DNA from: JBDXHU01 sp039989475
Lineage (GTDB): Bacteria > Pseudomonadota > Gammaproteobacteria > Pseudomonadales > Halieaceae
Direction: 5' to 3'
Assembly: GCA_039989475.1 (NCBI GenBank)
Contig: JBDXHU010000012.1
Span: forward strand, 1 to 64,000
Length of the DNA stretch: 64,000 bases
Both the position numbers and the translations under genes were made by a program. Position 1 is the first letter of the stretch. Each line of letters opens with the position of its first letter. Below are positions 7,058-15,095 of this stretch, in pieces. Below the pieces are notes generated by a model. That model made no database searches and was not told where the DNA came from. It was given only the letters and a program-made list of their open reading frames with translations.

Positions 7058-7465
7058 TCACTCCTCGCTCAATCTGGCGCTTACATAGCCGTGATCGTAG
7101 GTGGTGATCTCGTGGTAATTGCCGTCGGGATCGTGAAAATACAGCGACCAGGCCAGCTCGTGATCAGCCAGTCGCAATTCCAGGCCGGCGGCGGCGAGGT
7201 AGTTGCGCCAATCAATAAAGGCGGCGCCAGAAGCGCCAAAGGCGATAGTTGAAGTAGGTGCCTTATCCGACTCAAACAGGGCCAGGTGTACCTTGCCGGA
7301 ACGATCTTCCAGAGTTAAGGGGCCACCGCCGCTGGCCCACTGTGCCAGTGCTTCCATGGGCTCAAAACCCAGCACCTGCTGATACCAGTCCGCTGCGGCT
7401 GCCCGGTCCTTTACATAGACATGCAGGTGATCGACGCCTGCGAACACCGGTCTGGAATCATCCAT
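7058..7465 (-). CDS. VOC (glyoxalase/dioxygenase) family protein
   Basis: A 135-residue VOC-superfamily protein with paired beta-alpha-beta-beta-beta modules. FAGVDHLHVYVKDRAAAADWYQQVLGF at the start supplies the first metal-ligand position (His), and WSLYFHDPDGNYHEITTYDHG near the end supplies the conserved DPDGN.xE strand with the acidic ligand. The ATG at 7465 has an AGGAGG box 8 bases upstream. Substrates in this superfamily vary (glyoxalase, dioxygenase, antibiotic binding), and nothing here fixes one. A decayed second VOC gene lies directly downstream. Confidence 0.82.
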   Translation of the reverse strand: MDDSRPVFAGVDHLHVYVKDRAAAADWYQQVLGFEPMEALAQWASGGGPLTLEDRSGKVHLALFESDKAPTSTIAFGASGAAFIDWRNYLAAAGLELRLADHELAWSLYFHDPDGNYHEITTYDHGYVSARLSEE

Positions 7466-7565
7466 AGCACAATCCTCCTGCCTACAGCTTAGACTACCAA
7501 TGGCCCTGACCGGGGCCAGGCTCTTCAGCAAATTCAGGCCTGCCCTGCCCTGTGAATTGCCACAT

Positions 7566-8012
7566 TTAGCGTTGCCGCGCCAACAAGCGGTCCAGGCTGT
7601 TGGCAAATTGCTGCCGATCAGAATGGTTCAGGGCCGCGGTGGTGCTCAGCTCCACACCGCTGGAGCGCATGGTATCCATGAAATCGCGCATGTTGAGACG
7701 CGACTTGATATTGTCCCGGGTGTAGAGCTCGCCGCGCGGATTCAGGGCCAGGGCACCCTTCTCAATCACTTCCGCCGCCAGTGGTATGTCTGCAGTAATC
7801 ACCAGGTCACCCTCTTGCGCGAGGCGCACTATCTCGTCATCGGCCACATCAAAACCCGAGGGCACCACCACCGCAGAAATATGGCGCGACGGTGGTGTCT
7901 GCAATGGCTGGTTGGCAACCAGGGTAAGCTGCGTCTGCGTGCGCTCAGCGGCACGGAACAGTATCTCCTTGATGACCTTGGGACAGGCGTCGGCGTCCAC
8001 CCAGATATTCAT
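7566..8012 (-). CDS. yaiI: YaiI/YqxD (DUF188) family protein
   Basis: A 148-residue protein with the full DUF188 pattern: MNIWVDADACPKVIKEIL at the N-terminus, FDVADDEIVRLAQEGDLVITADIPLA in the middle and GELYTRDNIKSRLNMRDFMD further on. The conserved Asp residues (DADAC, ADDEI, TADIPLA) make a PIN-like acidic centre, but no biochemical role is firmly established for the family. The length is normal. The upstream MAPEG gene ends 2 bp before this start, so the two are probably cotranscribed. Confidence 0.9.
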   Translation of the reverse strand: MNIWVDADACPKVIKEILFRAAERTQTQLTLVANQPLQTPPSRHISAVVVPSGFDVADDEIVRLAQEGDLVITADIPLAAEVIEKGALALNPRGELYTRDNIKSRLNMRDFMDTMRSSGVELSTTAALNHSDRQQFANSLDRLLARQR

Positions 8013-8014
8013 AA

Positions 8015-8431
8015 TCAGCTCAGCGCAGTACCAGCTAACACCAGCAACGCCACATTGGCAAAGAATCCCAACAGGAAAAACCAGGAGCGCGGGCTGGGAT
8101 TTATGTCAGTGGCGATCTTGTAGTAGAGCACCATGTGGATGATGCGCGCCAAGGCGTAGGTCCAGACCAGGATCCCGGTCCATAAGGGGTTGGCGCCGGC
8201 CAGTATGGCCAGCACGCAGGTACCCAGCATGGCCGGTAAATTCTCCAGCGAGTTCTGTACCGTGCGGTGGGAGCGAAACACGAATGAATCGTGACCCAGC
8301 GACTCATCAATCTTGCCGGGAATTGCCCCTGGCTGCTTGGCCTTGGTAACGGTGGCTACCAGCGATTGAACCACCAGTGTTGCCAGTATCATTAGAACAC
8401 CCAACAGGGCCAGATTGTATGACTCGAACAT
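8015..8431 (-). CDS. MAPEG-family membrane protein
   Basis: A 138-residue four-helix membrane protein. The segments NSLENLPAMLGTCVLAILAG (about 60-79) and WTGILVWTYALARIIHMVLYY (about 84-104) carry the E-N-x-P and R-x-x-H features of the MAPEG family (membrane-associated eicosanoid and glutathione metabolism proteins). Bacterial members often have glutathione transferase or peroxidase activity, but the substrate here is unknown. An AAGGAGAAA box precedes the ATG. It is followed within 2 bp by the yaiI homologue. Confidence 0.88.
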   Translation of the reverse strand: MFESYNLALLGVLMILATLVVQSLVATVTKAKQPGAIPGKIDESLGHDSFVFRSHRTVQNSLENLPAMLGTCVLAILAGANPLWTGILVWTYALARIIHMVLYYKIATDINPSPRSWFFLLGFFANVALLVLAGTALS

Positions 8432-8469
8432 GGTTTTTCTCCTTATTTACCGACCCGCTCCGGGGTCTA

Positions 8470-8937
8470 TTAGTCGCCCGCCCCGGACCCTGACTTAACC
8501 GCGATACATTCCATTTCAACCCGCGCACCCAGCGCCAGGCCGCTGGCGCCAAAGGCGCTGCGTGCTGGATACGGTGGCTTGAGATAGTCGCGATATACCG
8601 CGTTGAAACTACCCCACTGCTTCATGTCTGCGAGCATGACCGTACATTTCACCAGGTCGCCCAGTGCATAACCGTGTTCGCTGAGTATCAGCTCGATATT
8701 GGCGAGGGTCTGGCGGGCCTCCGCTTCAAGGCCGCCGCTAACCAGCTGCATGGTGCCCGGCTTGATACCCACCTGTCCCGACAGGTAGAGCGTGTCGCCG
8801 CTGCGCACCGCCTCGGAAAAGGGTAAATCTGCCGGCAACAGTTTGCCGGAATTGAGAAACTCCGGTGCCTGCGCAACAGCCAGCAGAGACGTGCCGAGCA
8901 TCAGCACCAGGGCGACAAGGCCTATTGGCCTGGGCAT
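8470..8937 (-). CDS. Exported RidA-family protein
   Basis: The mature part matches the RidA/YjgF family: FSEAVRSGDTLYLSGQVGI, then VKCTVMLADMKQWGSFNAVYRDYL, then PARSAFGASGLALGARVEMECIAV, whose R preceding SAFGAS and the E in VEMECIA are the usual active-site positions. RidA hydrolyses enamine/imine intermediates made by PLP enzymes. The ATG at 8937 gives an N-terminal signal peptide (MPRPIGLVALVLMLGTSLLA, cleavage after AVAQA), so this copy is probably periplasmic, unlike the cytosolic housekeeping RidA. The longer frame to 8970 would hide the signal peptide. Confidence 0.85.
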   Translation of the reverse strand: MPRPIGLVALVLMLGTSLLAVAQAPEFLNSGKLLPADLPFSEAVRSGDTLYLSGQVGIKPGTMQLVSGGLEAEARQTLANIELILSEHGYALGDLVKCTVMLADMKQWGSFNAVYRDYLKPPYPARSAFGASGLALGARVEMECIAVKSGSGAGD

Positions 8938-9012
8938 GACATACTTTCCAAAACCATAGCTGCGACTCACACCAACCCGATCATCCAGCGCTAGAGTATA
9001 ACCCCGGGCTGG

Positions 9013-9378
9013 CTAAACCCAACGATCATTATCTGCCGTCAACTCACCGCCGGATTGGCCGGTGTTAACCACGCCACGCGGTTCGATCAGCATCAATTTT
9101 ACTTCGGCCTCCGCAAAGGGTTTGTGCTCCACACCGCGCGGCACCACGAACATCTCACCCGCCTGCAATTCCACCGCCCGGTCGCGAAAGTCGATACGCA
9201 AACAGCCCTCCAGCACGATGAAGCTTTCATCGGTGTCCGGATGGTCATGCCAGACGAAATCGCCCTGTATCTTGACCAGCTTGAACTGGTAGTCATTCAT
9301 CTCGGCAATGACTCGCGGCGACCAGTGTTCGTCGATCAGGTCCAGCTTCTCTGCAAAGTTAATCGCCTGCTTGCTCAT
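9013..9378 (-). CDS. Cupin-domain protein
   Basis: A 121-residue single-domain cupin. Motif 1 is visible as WHDHPDTDESFIVLEGCLRI (two His and the Glu metal ligands) and motif 2 as GEMFVVPRGVEHKPFA with the closing His. It resembles the mannose-6-phosphate-isomerase-like cupins that bind a divalent metal. The function is not known. The ATG overlaps the stop of the upstream DUF5329 gene (ATGA at 9375-9378), which implies translational coupling. Confidence 0.85.
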   Translation of the reverse strand: MSKQAINFAEKLDLIDEHWSPRVIAEMNDYQFKLVKIQGDFVWHDHPDTDESFIVLEGCLRIDFRDRAVELQAGEMFVVPRGVEHKPFAEAEVKLMLIEPRGVVNTGQSGGELTADNDRWV

Positions 9379-9734
9379 TGCTCTTTCTCCTGCGCGCGAT
9401 AGCGTGCCAGCTCCGCCAACAACCAGCTCTGTGAGCTTTGCTCATCCTGGCCTGGGCAGCGAATCATATAGACTTTGCCGGTCATCGTACTCTGACTGGC
9501 GCTGAGCTCGATAAAGCGCTCGCTGCTGTCGATCCGGTTAGCGAAGTAACGCTGCTTCTTGCGAATATGCGCCACCGCATCCCCGGCGCTGTGCTCGGAA
9601 CCATTGCGTATATAGGTACATCCAGAGTCGGCGAGATAACCCAGCAGGTGGTCGATTTCCTGTTGCTGATCATCGGCGTAAGCAAGAGGGCCAAATAGCA
9701 GACTGATCAGGACAAGCGCCGGTAAGCCTCGCAT
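9375..9734 (-). CDS. DUF5329-family secreted protein
   Basis: From the ATG at 9734 the protein has a clear signal peptide (MRGLPALVLISLLFGPLAYA) and a mature part of about 100 residues. Features include IDHLLGYLADSGCTYIRNGSEHSAGDAVAHIRKK, with the RNG.xH and K residues and a second Cys in YMIRCPG that match the DUF5329 pattern. The two cysteines may form a disulfide in the periplasm. The function of the family is unknown. It is coupled to the cupin gene through an ATGA overlap. Confidence 0.78.
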   Translation of the reverse strand: MRGLPALVLISLLFGPLAYADDQQQEIDHLLGYLADSGCTYIRNGSEHSAGDAVAHIRKKQRYFANRIDSSERFIELSASQSTMTGKVYMIRCPGQDEQSSQSWLLAELARYRAQEKEQ

Positions 9735-9738
9735 GCTG

Positions 9739-10017
9739 CTACTTAAGTACGGCCGAAACACATTCAACAAAGGGGCCGATGGCATCACCCAGTTCAGCGT
9801 TTTGCCCGGAGTTTTCGCTAAGCCCAATGCGTGCCTGAAAATCAGTCTCTGCGCCAGTCGTATCTATGGTGCCGACGATATCGAATTCAAAGACGTGGCC
9901 AGCGGGCAACAAGCCCCCACAGGATTCGACCGTTGCGACAGGCTGATTGGCATTCACTGTGATCACGGCCAGCACGCTAAAGCCACACAACACTGCCAGC
10001 AGGTAGTTCTTGTTCAT
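9739..10017 (-). CDS. Small secreted protein of unknown function
   Basis: A 92-residue protein starting at ATG 10017 with GGAG 7 bases upstream. Residues 1-23 form a signal peptide (MNKNYLLAVLCGFSVLAVIT, likely cut after VNA). The mature part contains two cysteines (VESCGGLL and FVECVSA), which could pair. I recognise no family. It ends 4 bp before the DUF5329 start, so it is likely the first gene of a three-gene operon with DUF5329 and the cupin. Confidence 0.65.
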   Translation of the reverse strand: MNKNYLLAVLCGFSVLAVITVNANQPVATVESCGGLLPAGHVFEFDIVGTIDTTGAETDFQARIGLSENSGQNAELGDAIGPFVECVSAVLK

Positions 10018-10112
10018 AGTATTCTCCTTATGCTTTATCCAGCGCTTGTTGGACCCTTGTCTCATGGCAAGGTTTCACCCGCTGGCAAGATTCCTCTAGT
10101 GCGACAGCAGCG

Positions 10113-10534
10113 CTACTCCATACCCACATAACCGGGCTGCGCCACAATCCGATCAAGCCAGGCACGGATGGCTGGATAGCTGGCGAGATCAAAGCCACCC
10201 TCTGCTGCCACGTGGGTGTAGCCATAGAGCGAGATGTCGGCAATGCTCGGGTGGTCGCCGACCAGGAAAGGTGAAGCTGCCAGCGATCATCCGGCAGGTA
10301 AGCAGTGCCCTCCGCCAGGTAATTCAGTATCGCGTTGGATTCGGCCAGGTGGCGGCCATCCTCCAGCTCCAACAGGGGAATCTTGCCATTGGGATTCCTG
10401 GCCAGGAACTCTTCCGACCGGGTGGCACCGGCCAGGATATCGACAGCCACCCATTCATAATCCTGCCCCAACAAGGCCAGCAGCAGCTTTATCTTGTAAC
10501 AGTTGCCCGAAGCGCTATCACCGTAGACTCTCAT
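10113..10534 (-). pseudogene. Glutathione S-transferase pseudogene with internal deletion
   Basis: From ATG 10534 the frame encodes a normal GST thioredoxin-like N-domain: MRVYGDSASGNCYKIKLLLA, NPNGKIPLLELEDGRHLAESNAILNYLAEG, up to DDRWQL (about 87 residues). The GST C-terminal helix then appears in a different frame (SPFLVGDHPSIADISLYGYT..., ending GYVGME and a stop at 10113-10115). About 60 residues of the alpha-helical domain normally found between these parts are absent, and the join is out of frame. The product would lack most of the substrate site, so the gene is considered dead. An open frame continues to 10028 in the wrong register. Confidence 0.85.
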
Positions 10535-10547
10535 GCGCCGTTGGCCC

Positions 10548-10919
10548 TCATGGCAGCGGGATGTTGCCGCCACCCAATACCTCGATCCAGACCCAGGCCA
10601 GGCCCAGCACACCAAAACCCACCAATAGAAATATCATGTCACGCATCTCCACGCGCCTCAGCTCTTCAAAGCTGCGCACCAGTTGCGGGTCCGATAACTG
10701 CTGGAAGCGACGCTGCATAACGAAATTGAAGTAGGCCATACGCCGCTGGCTGTACAAGAAACTGGGGCGGGGAGATTCGTGGGCGGCATATTCCTCGGGG
10801 TGCTGGCTGGCAAAGCGTTCACACAGGGCACGACCCCGGAAAACTGCCCGGGCCATCTGCGCACCCGCCAACAGCAAGAACCCCAGGCCAGCGATGGCGA
10901 CCATGTGCTCAGCAGGCAT
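10548..10919 (-). CDS. Two-helix membrane protein of unknown function
   Basis: A 123-residue protein with hydrophobic helices at about 7-26 and 94-113 flanking a basic, aromatic cytoplasmic or periplasmic middle part (YSQRRMAYFNFVMQRRF). GGAGAG precedes the ATG. No family is recognised. It reads toward the GST pseudogene 14 bp downstream and is divergent from dnaE2, so its promoter lies close to the second LexA box. Whether it responds to SOS is not known. Confidence 0.65.
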   Translation of the reverse strand: MPAEHMVAIAGLGFLLLAGAQMARAVFRGRALCERFASQHPEEYAAHESPRPSFLYSQRRMAYFNFVMQRRFQQLSDPQLVRSFEELRRVEMRDMIFLLVGFGVLGLAWVWIEVLGGGNIPLP

Positions 10920-10987
10920 ATTGTTCTCTCCTCGTCCTGTTCAGGGTTTGCGGTGACTTAAGCACTTATTTGACGGATTCGCTAATA

Positions 10988-11003
10988 CTGTATATACATA
11001 CAG
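10988..11003 (+). promoter_or_regulatory. LexA box upstream of dnaE2
   Basis: CTGTATATACATACAG, a perfect CTGT-N8-ACAG site with an AT-only centre apart from one C, lies 39 bp before the dnaE2 ATG. It differs from the imuA box at only two central positions. It could also reach the divergent membrane-protein gene whose ATG is at 10919. Confidence 0.92.
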
Positions 11004-11041
11004 CATAAAGTAGCCCCATTGTCACCACTGCGAAGTTGTAA

Positions 11042-14000
11042 ATGTACGCCGAACTGCACTGCCTGAGCAATTTTAGCTTTCAGCGGGGAGCCTCCCACCC
11101 CCGCGAACTGGTCCTGCGTGCAGCAGAACTGGGCTATAGCGCCATTGCCATTACCGATGAGTGCTCACTGGCCGGGGTGGTCAAGGCCCACGTTGCCGCC
11201 AGGGATTGCGGCATCCAGCTGATTATTGGCAGCGAACTGAAACTGGAAGAAGGCATCAAGCTGGTGGCGCTGGTTCCCTGCCGCAGTGCCTATTCAGAAC
11301 TGTCTGGCCTGATCAGCATGGCCCGCCGCCGCAGCGCCAAGGGTGAGTATCGCTTGAGCCTGCGCGACGTCATTTTCCATCTCAAGCGCTGCCTGCTGAT
11401 CTGGCTGCCAGAAGACGCCAATGATGCCAGCCGCGCCTATGGCCAACAGCTGCGGCGCCTGTGCAAGCGTCGACTGTGGCTGGGCATTCATCATTTGCGC
11501 CGTAGCGACGAGCGCCGGCGCTACCTGGGCCTGTTCGACATGGCCCGCGAACTGGATATTCCCATGCTTGCCTGTGGTGACGTGCGAATGCACCATCCGC
11601 GACGCAAACCGCTACACGATGTGATCACCGCCATTCGCTATAACACCAGCATCGGCCAGTTGGGGCGGCGGCGCCTGAGCAACAGCCAGCGCCATTTGCG
11701 TAGCCTCAAGCAACTACAGCGCCTCTATCCCCAGGGCCTGTTGCAGCAAACCCTGCAGCTGGCGACACAGTGCCAATTCAGTCTTGATGAACTGCGTTAT
11801 GAATATCCCGAAGAAGTGGTGCCAGGCGGTTACGATGCCGGCAGCTGGTTACGGGAACTGGTAACAGAAGGCTGCCTGCTGCGCTGGCCGGGTGAGATCA
11901 GCGACGAGGTGTTGCAACGCATCGAAGACGAGCTGGCCCTGATAGAAGAGCTGAACTACGAGTACTATTTCCTTACCGTCTACGACATCGTGCGCTTTGC
12001 CCGCGAGCGTCACATCCTCTGCCAGGGGCGGGGCTCGGCGGCCAATTCAGTGGTGTGCTACTGCCTGCACATTACCGAGGTTTCACCCGACCAGGTGTCA
12101 CTGCTGTTCGAGCGCTTCATTTCTCGCGAGCGCGACGAGCCGCCTGATATCGACGTGGACTTCGAGCACGAGCGGCGCGAGGAAGTGATCCAGTACATCT
12201 ACCAGAAATACAGCCGCCGGCGGGCGGCCCTGGCCGCCACCCTGATCACCTACCGTTCCCGCAGTGCGGTGCGCGATGTCGGCAAAGCCCTGGGGCTGGA
12301 CCCGATACTGGTCGACGACCTGGCCAAGTCCCTGGCCTGGTGGGATCGCCGCCAGGACCTGGAAAATCGCTTTGCCGAGCAGGGCATTGCCGGCCACAGT
12401 CGCAGTGCAGCCCAGTTTTACCAGCTAGTGCAGGAGATCCTCGGCTTCCCCCGGCACCTGTCCCAGCATGTGGGCGGTTTCGTCATTACCCGTAGCCCCA
12501 TCTCCACCCTGGTCCCGGTGGAAAATGCCAGTATGCCGGACCGCACCGTGATCCAGTGGGACAAGGAGGATATCGAAACACTGGGACTACTCAAGGTCGA
12601 CATCCTGGCGCTGGGCATGTTGTCAGCCATCCGCAAAAGCCTGGAGCTGGTGCACCGCTATGAACCTCGCATCGAGGTGATTCAGGATATTCCGAAAGAG
12701 GATGCGGCCACCTATCGTATGTTGCAAAAGGCCGACAGTGTCGGCGTTTTCCAGATCGAATCCCGGGCCCAGATGTCGATGCTGCCACGCATGAAGCCCA
12801 GCTGCTTTTATGACCTGGTCATAGAGATTGCCATCGTCCGCCCGGGGCCCATCCAGGGTGACATGGTGCATCCCTATTTACGGCGCCGACAGGGCCAGGA
12901 AGCAGTGACCTATCCCAATGCTGACATTAAGTCAGTGCTGGAACGCACCCTGGGTGTACCCATTTTCCAGGAACAGGCCATCAAGCTGGCCATGGTGGCT
13001 GCCGGTTTTACCGGTGGAGAAGCCGACCAGCTGCGCCGGGCCATGGCCAGTTGGGGCAAGAATGGCAACCTCATGCAGTTTGAAACCAAGCTGGTCAGGG
13101 GCATGCTGGCGCGGGGTTACGACGAAGACTTCGCCAAGCGCCTGTTCAGCCAGATCAAGGGTTTTGGCGGCTACGGTTTCCCCGAATCGCACTCTGCCAG
13201 TTTTGCCCTGCTGGCCTATGTGTCCTCCTGGCTAAAGTGCCATCATCCCGCCGCCTTCTATTGCGGCCTGCTCAACAGTCAGCCCATGGGCTTTTATTCG
13301 CCATCGCAATTAGTGCAGGACGCGCGTCGTCACCGGGTGGAGATGTTGCCGGTGGACGTTAACCACAGTCACTGGGACCATCAATTGCTGGACCAGCACC
13401 GGCACGCAGCGGGGCAGCCTCCCCTGCGCCTGGGCTTGCGGCTGGTTAAGGGACTCAGCCGGGAAGGTGCCGAGCGTATTATGGGACAGCGCCGACAGCG
13501 GCAATTCGTCAATGTGAATGACCTGCGCCAGCGCGCCGCACTGGACCGTCGCGACATGGAAGCCCTGGCCGATGCCGATACCCTGGCAGCGCTCAGCGGG
13601 CATCGCCACCAGGCCCAGTGGCAAATCATGGCGCTGGAGGAACAACGTCCATTGCTGGAAGATGAAAACTATCGCCAGGCCGCGTATTTCAATGACAATG
13701 TCGCCCTGCGGGGGCCGGCTGTGGCCGAGGAGGTTCTGGCCGATTATCGCAGCACTGGCCTGAGCCTGCGCCCCCACCCGATGAGTCTGCTGCGCCACAA
13801 TCATCCCTTCAATCGCTGCAAACGGCATCAGGATTTACCCACCATCGGCAATAATCGCTTTATCCGCATTGCCGGCCTGGTCACTGGCCGCCAGCGCCCG
13901 GGCACTGCCTCCGGCGTGTTGTTTTTGACCCTGGAAGATGAAACCGGCAACAGCAATATCGTGGTCTGGCCGCGGGTGCAGGAACGCTTCCGCAAGGCCC

Positions 14001-14137
14001 TGATGACATCACAGCTGTTACTGGTAAAGGGCACCCTGGAAAGCCGCGACAATGTGATTCACATTATCGCCGGCGCCTTATATGACTACAGCGAACACCT
14101 GCAACAACTGCACATCAAATCCCGGGATTTTCATTGA
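11042..14137 (+). CDS. dnaE2: Error-prone DNA polymerase DnaE2 (ImuC)
   Basis: A 1031-residue C-family polymerase of the DnaE2 type. The PHP domain occupies the first 210 residues or so (MYAELHCLSNFSFQRGASHP start), the palm carries the catalytic aspartates in PDIDVDF (about 368-374), FPESHSASFALLAYVSSWLK (about 715) is a family hallmark, and an OB fold closes the protein from about residue 940. It lacks the C-terminal clamp/tau-binding tail of DnaE1. It makes mutagenic lesion-bypass synthesis together with ImuA and ImuB. Here it has its own LexA operator and is separated from imuAB by 7.2 kb, whereas many genomes have all three in one operon. The ribosome-binding site is weak. Confidence 0.96.
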   Translation: MYAELHCLSNFSFQRGASHPRELVLRAAELGYSAIAITDECSLAGVVKAHVAARDCGIQLIIGSELKLEEGIKLVALVPCRSAYSELSGLISMARRRSAKGEYRLSLRDVIFHLKRCLLIWLPEDANDASRAYGQQLRRLCKRRLWLGIHHLRRSDERRRYLGLFDMARELDIPMLACGDVRMHHPRRKPLHDVITAIRYNTSIGQLGRRRLSNSQRHLRSLKQLQRLYPQGLLQQTLQLATQCQFSLDELRYEYPEEVVPGGYDAGSWLRELVTEGCLLRWPGEISDEVLQRIEDELALIEELNYEYYFLTVYDIVRFARERHILCQGRGSAANSVVCYCLHITEVSPDQVSLLFERFISRERDEPPDIDVDFEHERREEVIQYIYQKYSRRRAALAATLITYRSRSAVRDVGKALGLDPILVDDLAKSLAWWDRRQDLENRFAEQGIAGHSRSAAQFYQLVQEILGFPRHLSQHVGGFVITRSPISTLVPVENASMPDRTVIQWDKEDIETLGLLKVDILALGMLSAIRKSLELVHRYEPRIEVIQDIPKEDAATYRMLQKADSVGVFQIESRAQMSMLPRMKPSCFYDLVIEIAIVRPGPIQGDMVHPYLRRRQGQEAVTYPNADIKSVLERTLGVPIFQEQAIKLAMVAAGFTGGEADQLRRAMASWGKNGNLMQFETKLVRGMLARGYDEDFAKRLFSQIKGFGGYGFPESHSASFALLAYVSSWLKCHHPAAFYCGLLNSQPMGFYSPSQLVQDARRHRVEMLPVDVNHSHWDHQLLDQHRHAAGQPPLRLGLRLVKGLSREGAERIMGQRRQRQFVNVNDLRQRAALDRRDMEALADADTLAALSGHRHQAQWQIMALEEQRPLLEDENYRQAAYFNDNVALRGPAVAEEVLADYRSTGLSLRPHPMSLLRHNHPFNRCKRHQDLPTIGNNRFIRIAGLVTGRQRPGTASGVLFLTLEDETGNSNIVVWPRVQERFRKALMTSQLLLVKGTLESRDNVIHIIAGALYDYSEHLQQLHIKSRDFH

Positions 14138-14204
14138 GCCCTCAGCGGTTTTTATAAAGAGCCCTCAGCGGTTTTTATAAAGAGCCTTAAGTGGTTATTT
14201 TATT
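14136..14204 (+). repeat. Three tandem 23-bp units overlapping the dnaE2 stop
   Basis: The unit GAGCCCTCAGCGGTTTTTAT (plus AAA) occurs at 14136-14158 and 14159-14181 without change, and a third, diverged copy lies at 14182-14204. The first unit begins inside the dnaE2 TGA stop codon. The units are T-rich on the plus strand (TTTTTAT), but no stable stem is obvious. They fill the space between dnaE2 and the convergent solute-binding gene. Confidence 0.85.
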
Positions 14205-14216
14205 AAGAGACCCTGA

Positions 14217-14999
14217 TTACCGCACCTGCACCGTGACCGGGATCCAGTAGTTCCTGATCGCCTGCAGGCGGCCGTTGGATTCCAGCTTCTCCAGCGCAGC
14301 GTTGAGCTGCCCCAACAGAATCTGGTTATCCTTGCGCACCGCCCAGGCCAGGTTTTCCTGGGTTAGCGGCCGGTACAGGCTCAGCAGGTCCTGATCCTCC
14401 CGCGAGGAGGCAAGCCGCCAACTGGTAGGCGCATCGTGAATATAGACATCGGCGGCACCGGCACGCAGGGCAGCGAAGGCATAGGCCGCATCCGGGTAGT
14501 TAAGGATTGTGGCGCCGGGCATGTTCTCACGCACGAATGCATCGCCGGTGGTACCTGGCTCGACACCAATACGCACGCCATCCTGATAGAGTCCCCGTGG
14601 CCGAGCGAAGCGAGCCGCCTTGCTGACGCTGATAATGGCCATTTGCCCAATCTGCATGAAGGGCCGGGTAAAGGCCACCTGGGCCTTGCGCTCAGGGGTC
14701 ACACTGTAGCCTGACATGATCACATCGACCCGGCCGTCGTTCAGCGCGGCAATATACTCGGATTGCTTCAACTCAATAATCTTGAGCGGGCGCCCGAGGA
14801 TGCGGCTCACCTCGGTGGCATTGTCCACCTCGATACCAACCCGCTTGCCCTCGCGAATAAACGCCAAAGGCTCATAGTCCGGTGACATGGCGACCCGCAG
14901 GGGCTCTGCGAGTACAGCACCCGCGCCAGCAGACAGCGCAGTAGCGAACAGTAAGGAGAAAAAACAGGCCGCGAGGCGACGTGACAGTGGCTGAATCAT
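14217..14999 (-). CDS. Periplasmic solute-binding protein, family 3 (amino-acid type)
   Basis: A 260-residue type 3 extracellular solute-binding protein. Residues 1-31 form a signal peptide (ACFFSLLFATALSAGAGAVLA), followed by LRVAMSPDYEPLAFIREGKRVGIEVDNATEVSRILG, the usual first lobe, and LNDGRVDVIMSGYSVTPERKAQVAFTRPFMQ, the family signature. VRIGVEPGTTGDAFV begins the second lobe. No ABC permease or ATPase genes are adjacent, so it is either an orphan binding protein or serves a sensory role. It is divergent from the exported isoaspartate methyltransferase. Confidence 0.85.
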   Translation of the reverse strand: MIQPLSRRLAACFFSLLFATALSAGAGAVLAEPLRVAMSPDYEPLAFIREGKRVGIEVDNATEVSRILGRPLKIIELKQSEYIAALNDGRVDVIMSGYSVTPERKAQVAFTRPFMQIGQMAIISVSKAARFARPRGLYQDGVRIGVEPGTTGDAFVRENMPGATILNYPDAAYAFAALRAGAADVYIHDAPTSWRLASSREDQDLLSLYRPLTQENLAWAVRKDNQILLGQLNAALEKLESNGRLQAIRNYWIPVTVQVR

Positions 15000-15095
15000 G
15001 ATGATTTCCCTGAAGGATTGCTGCAGATCATTTTACGGCATAAGTCGCAGCCCAGTCACCGCTGACGGGCTATATTTAAAGCAGGAGGTGCCATT

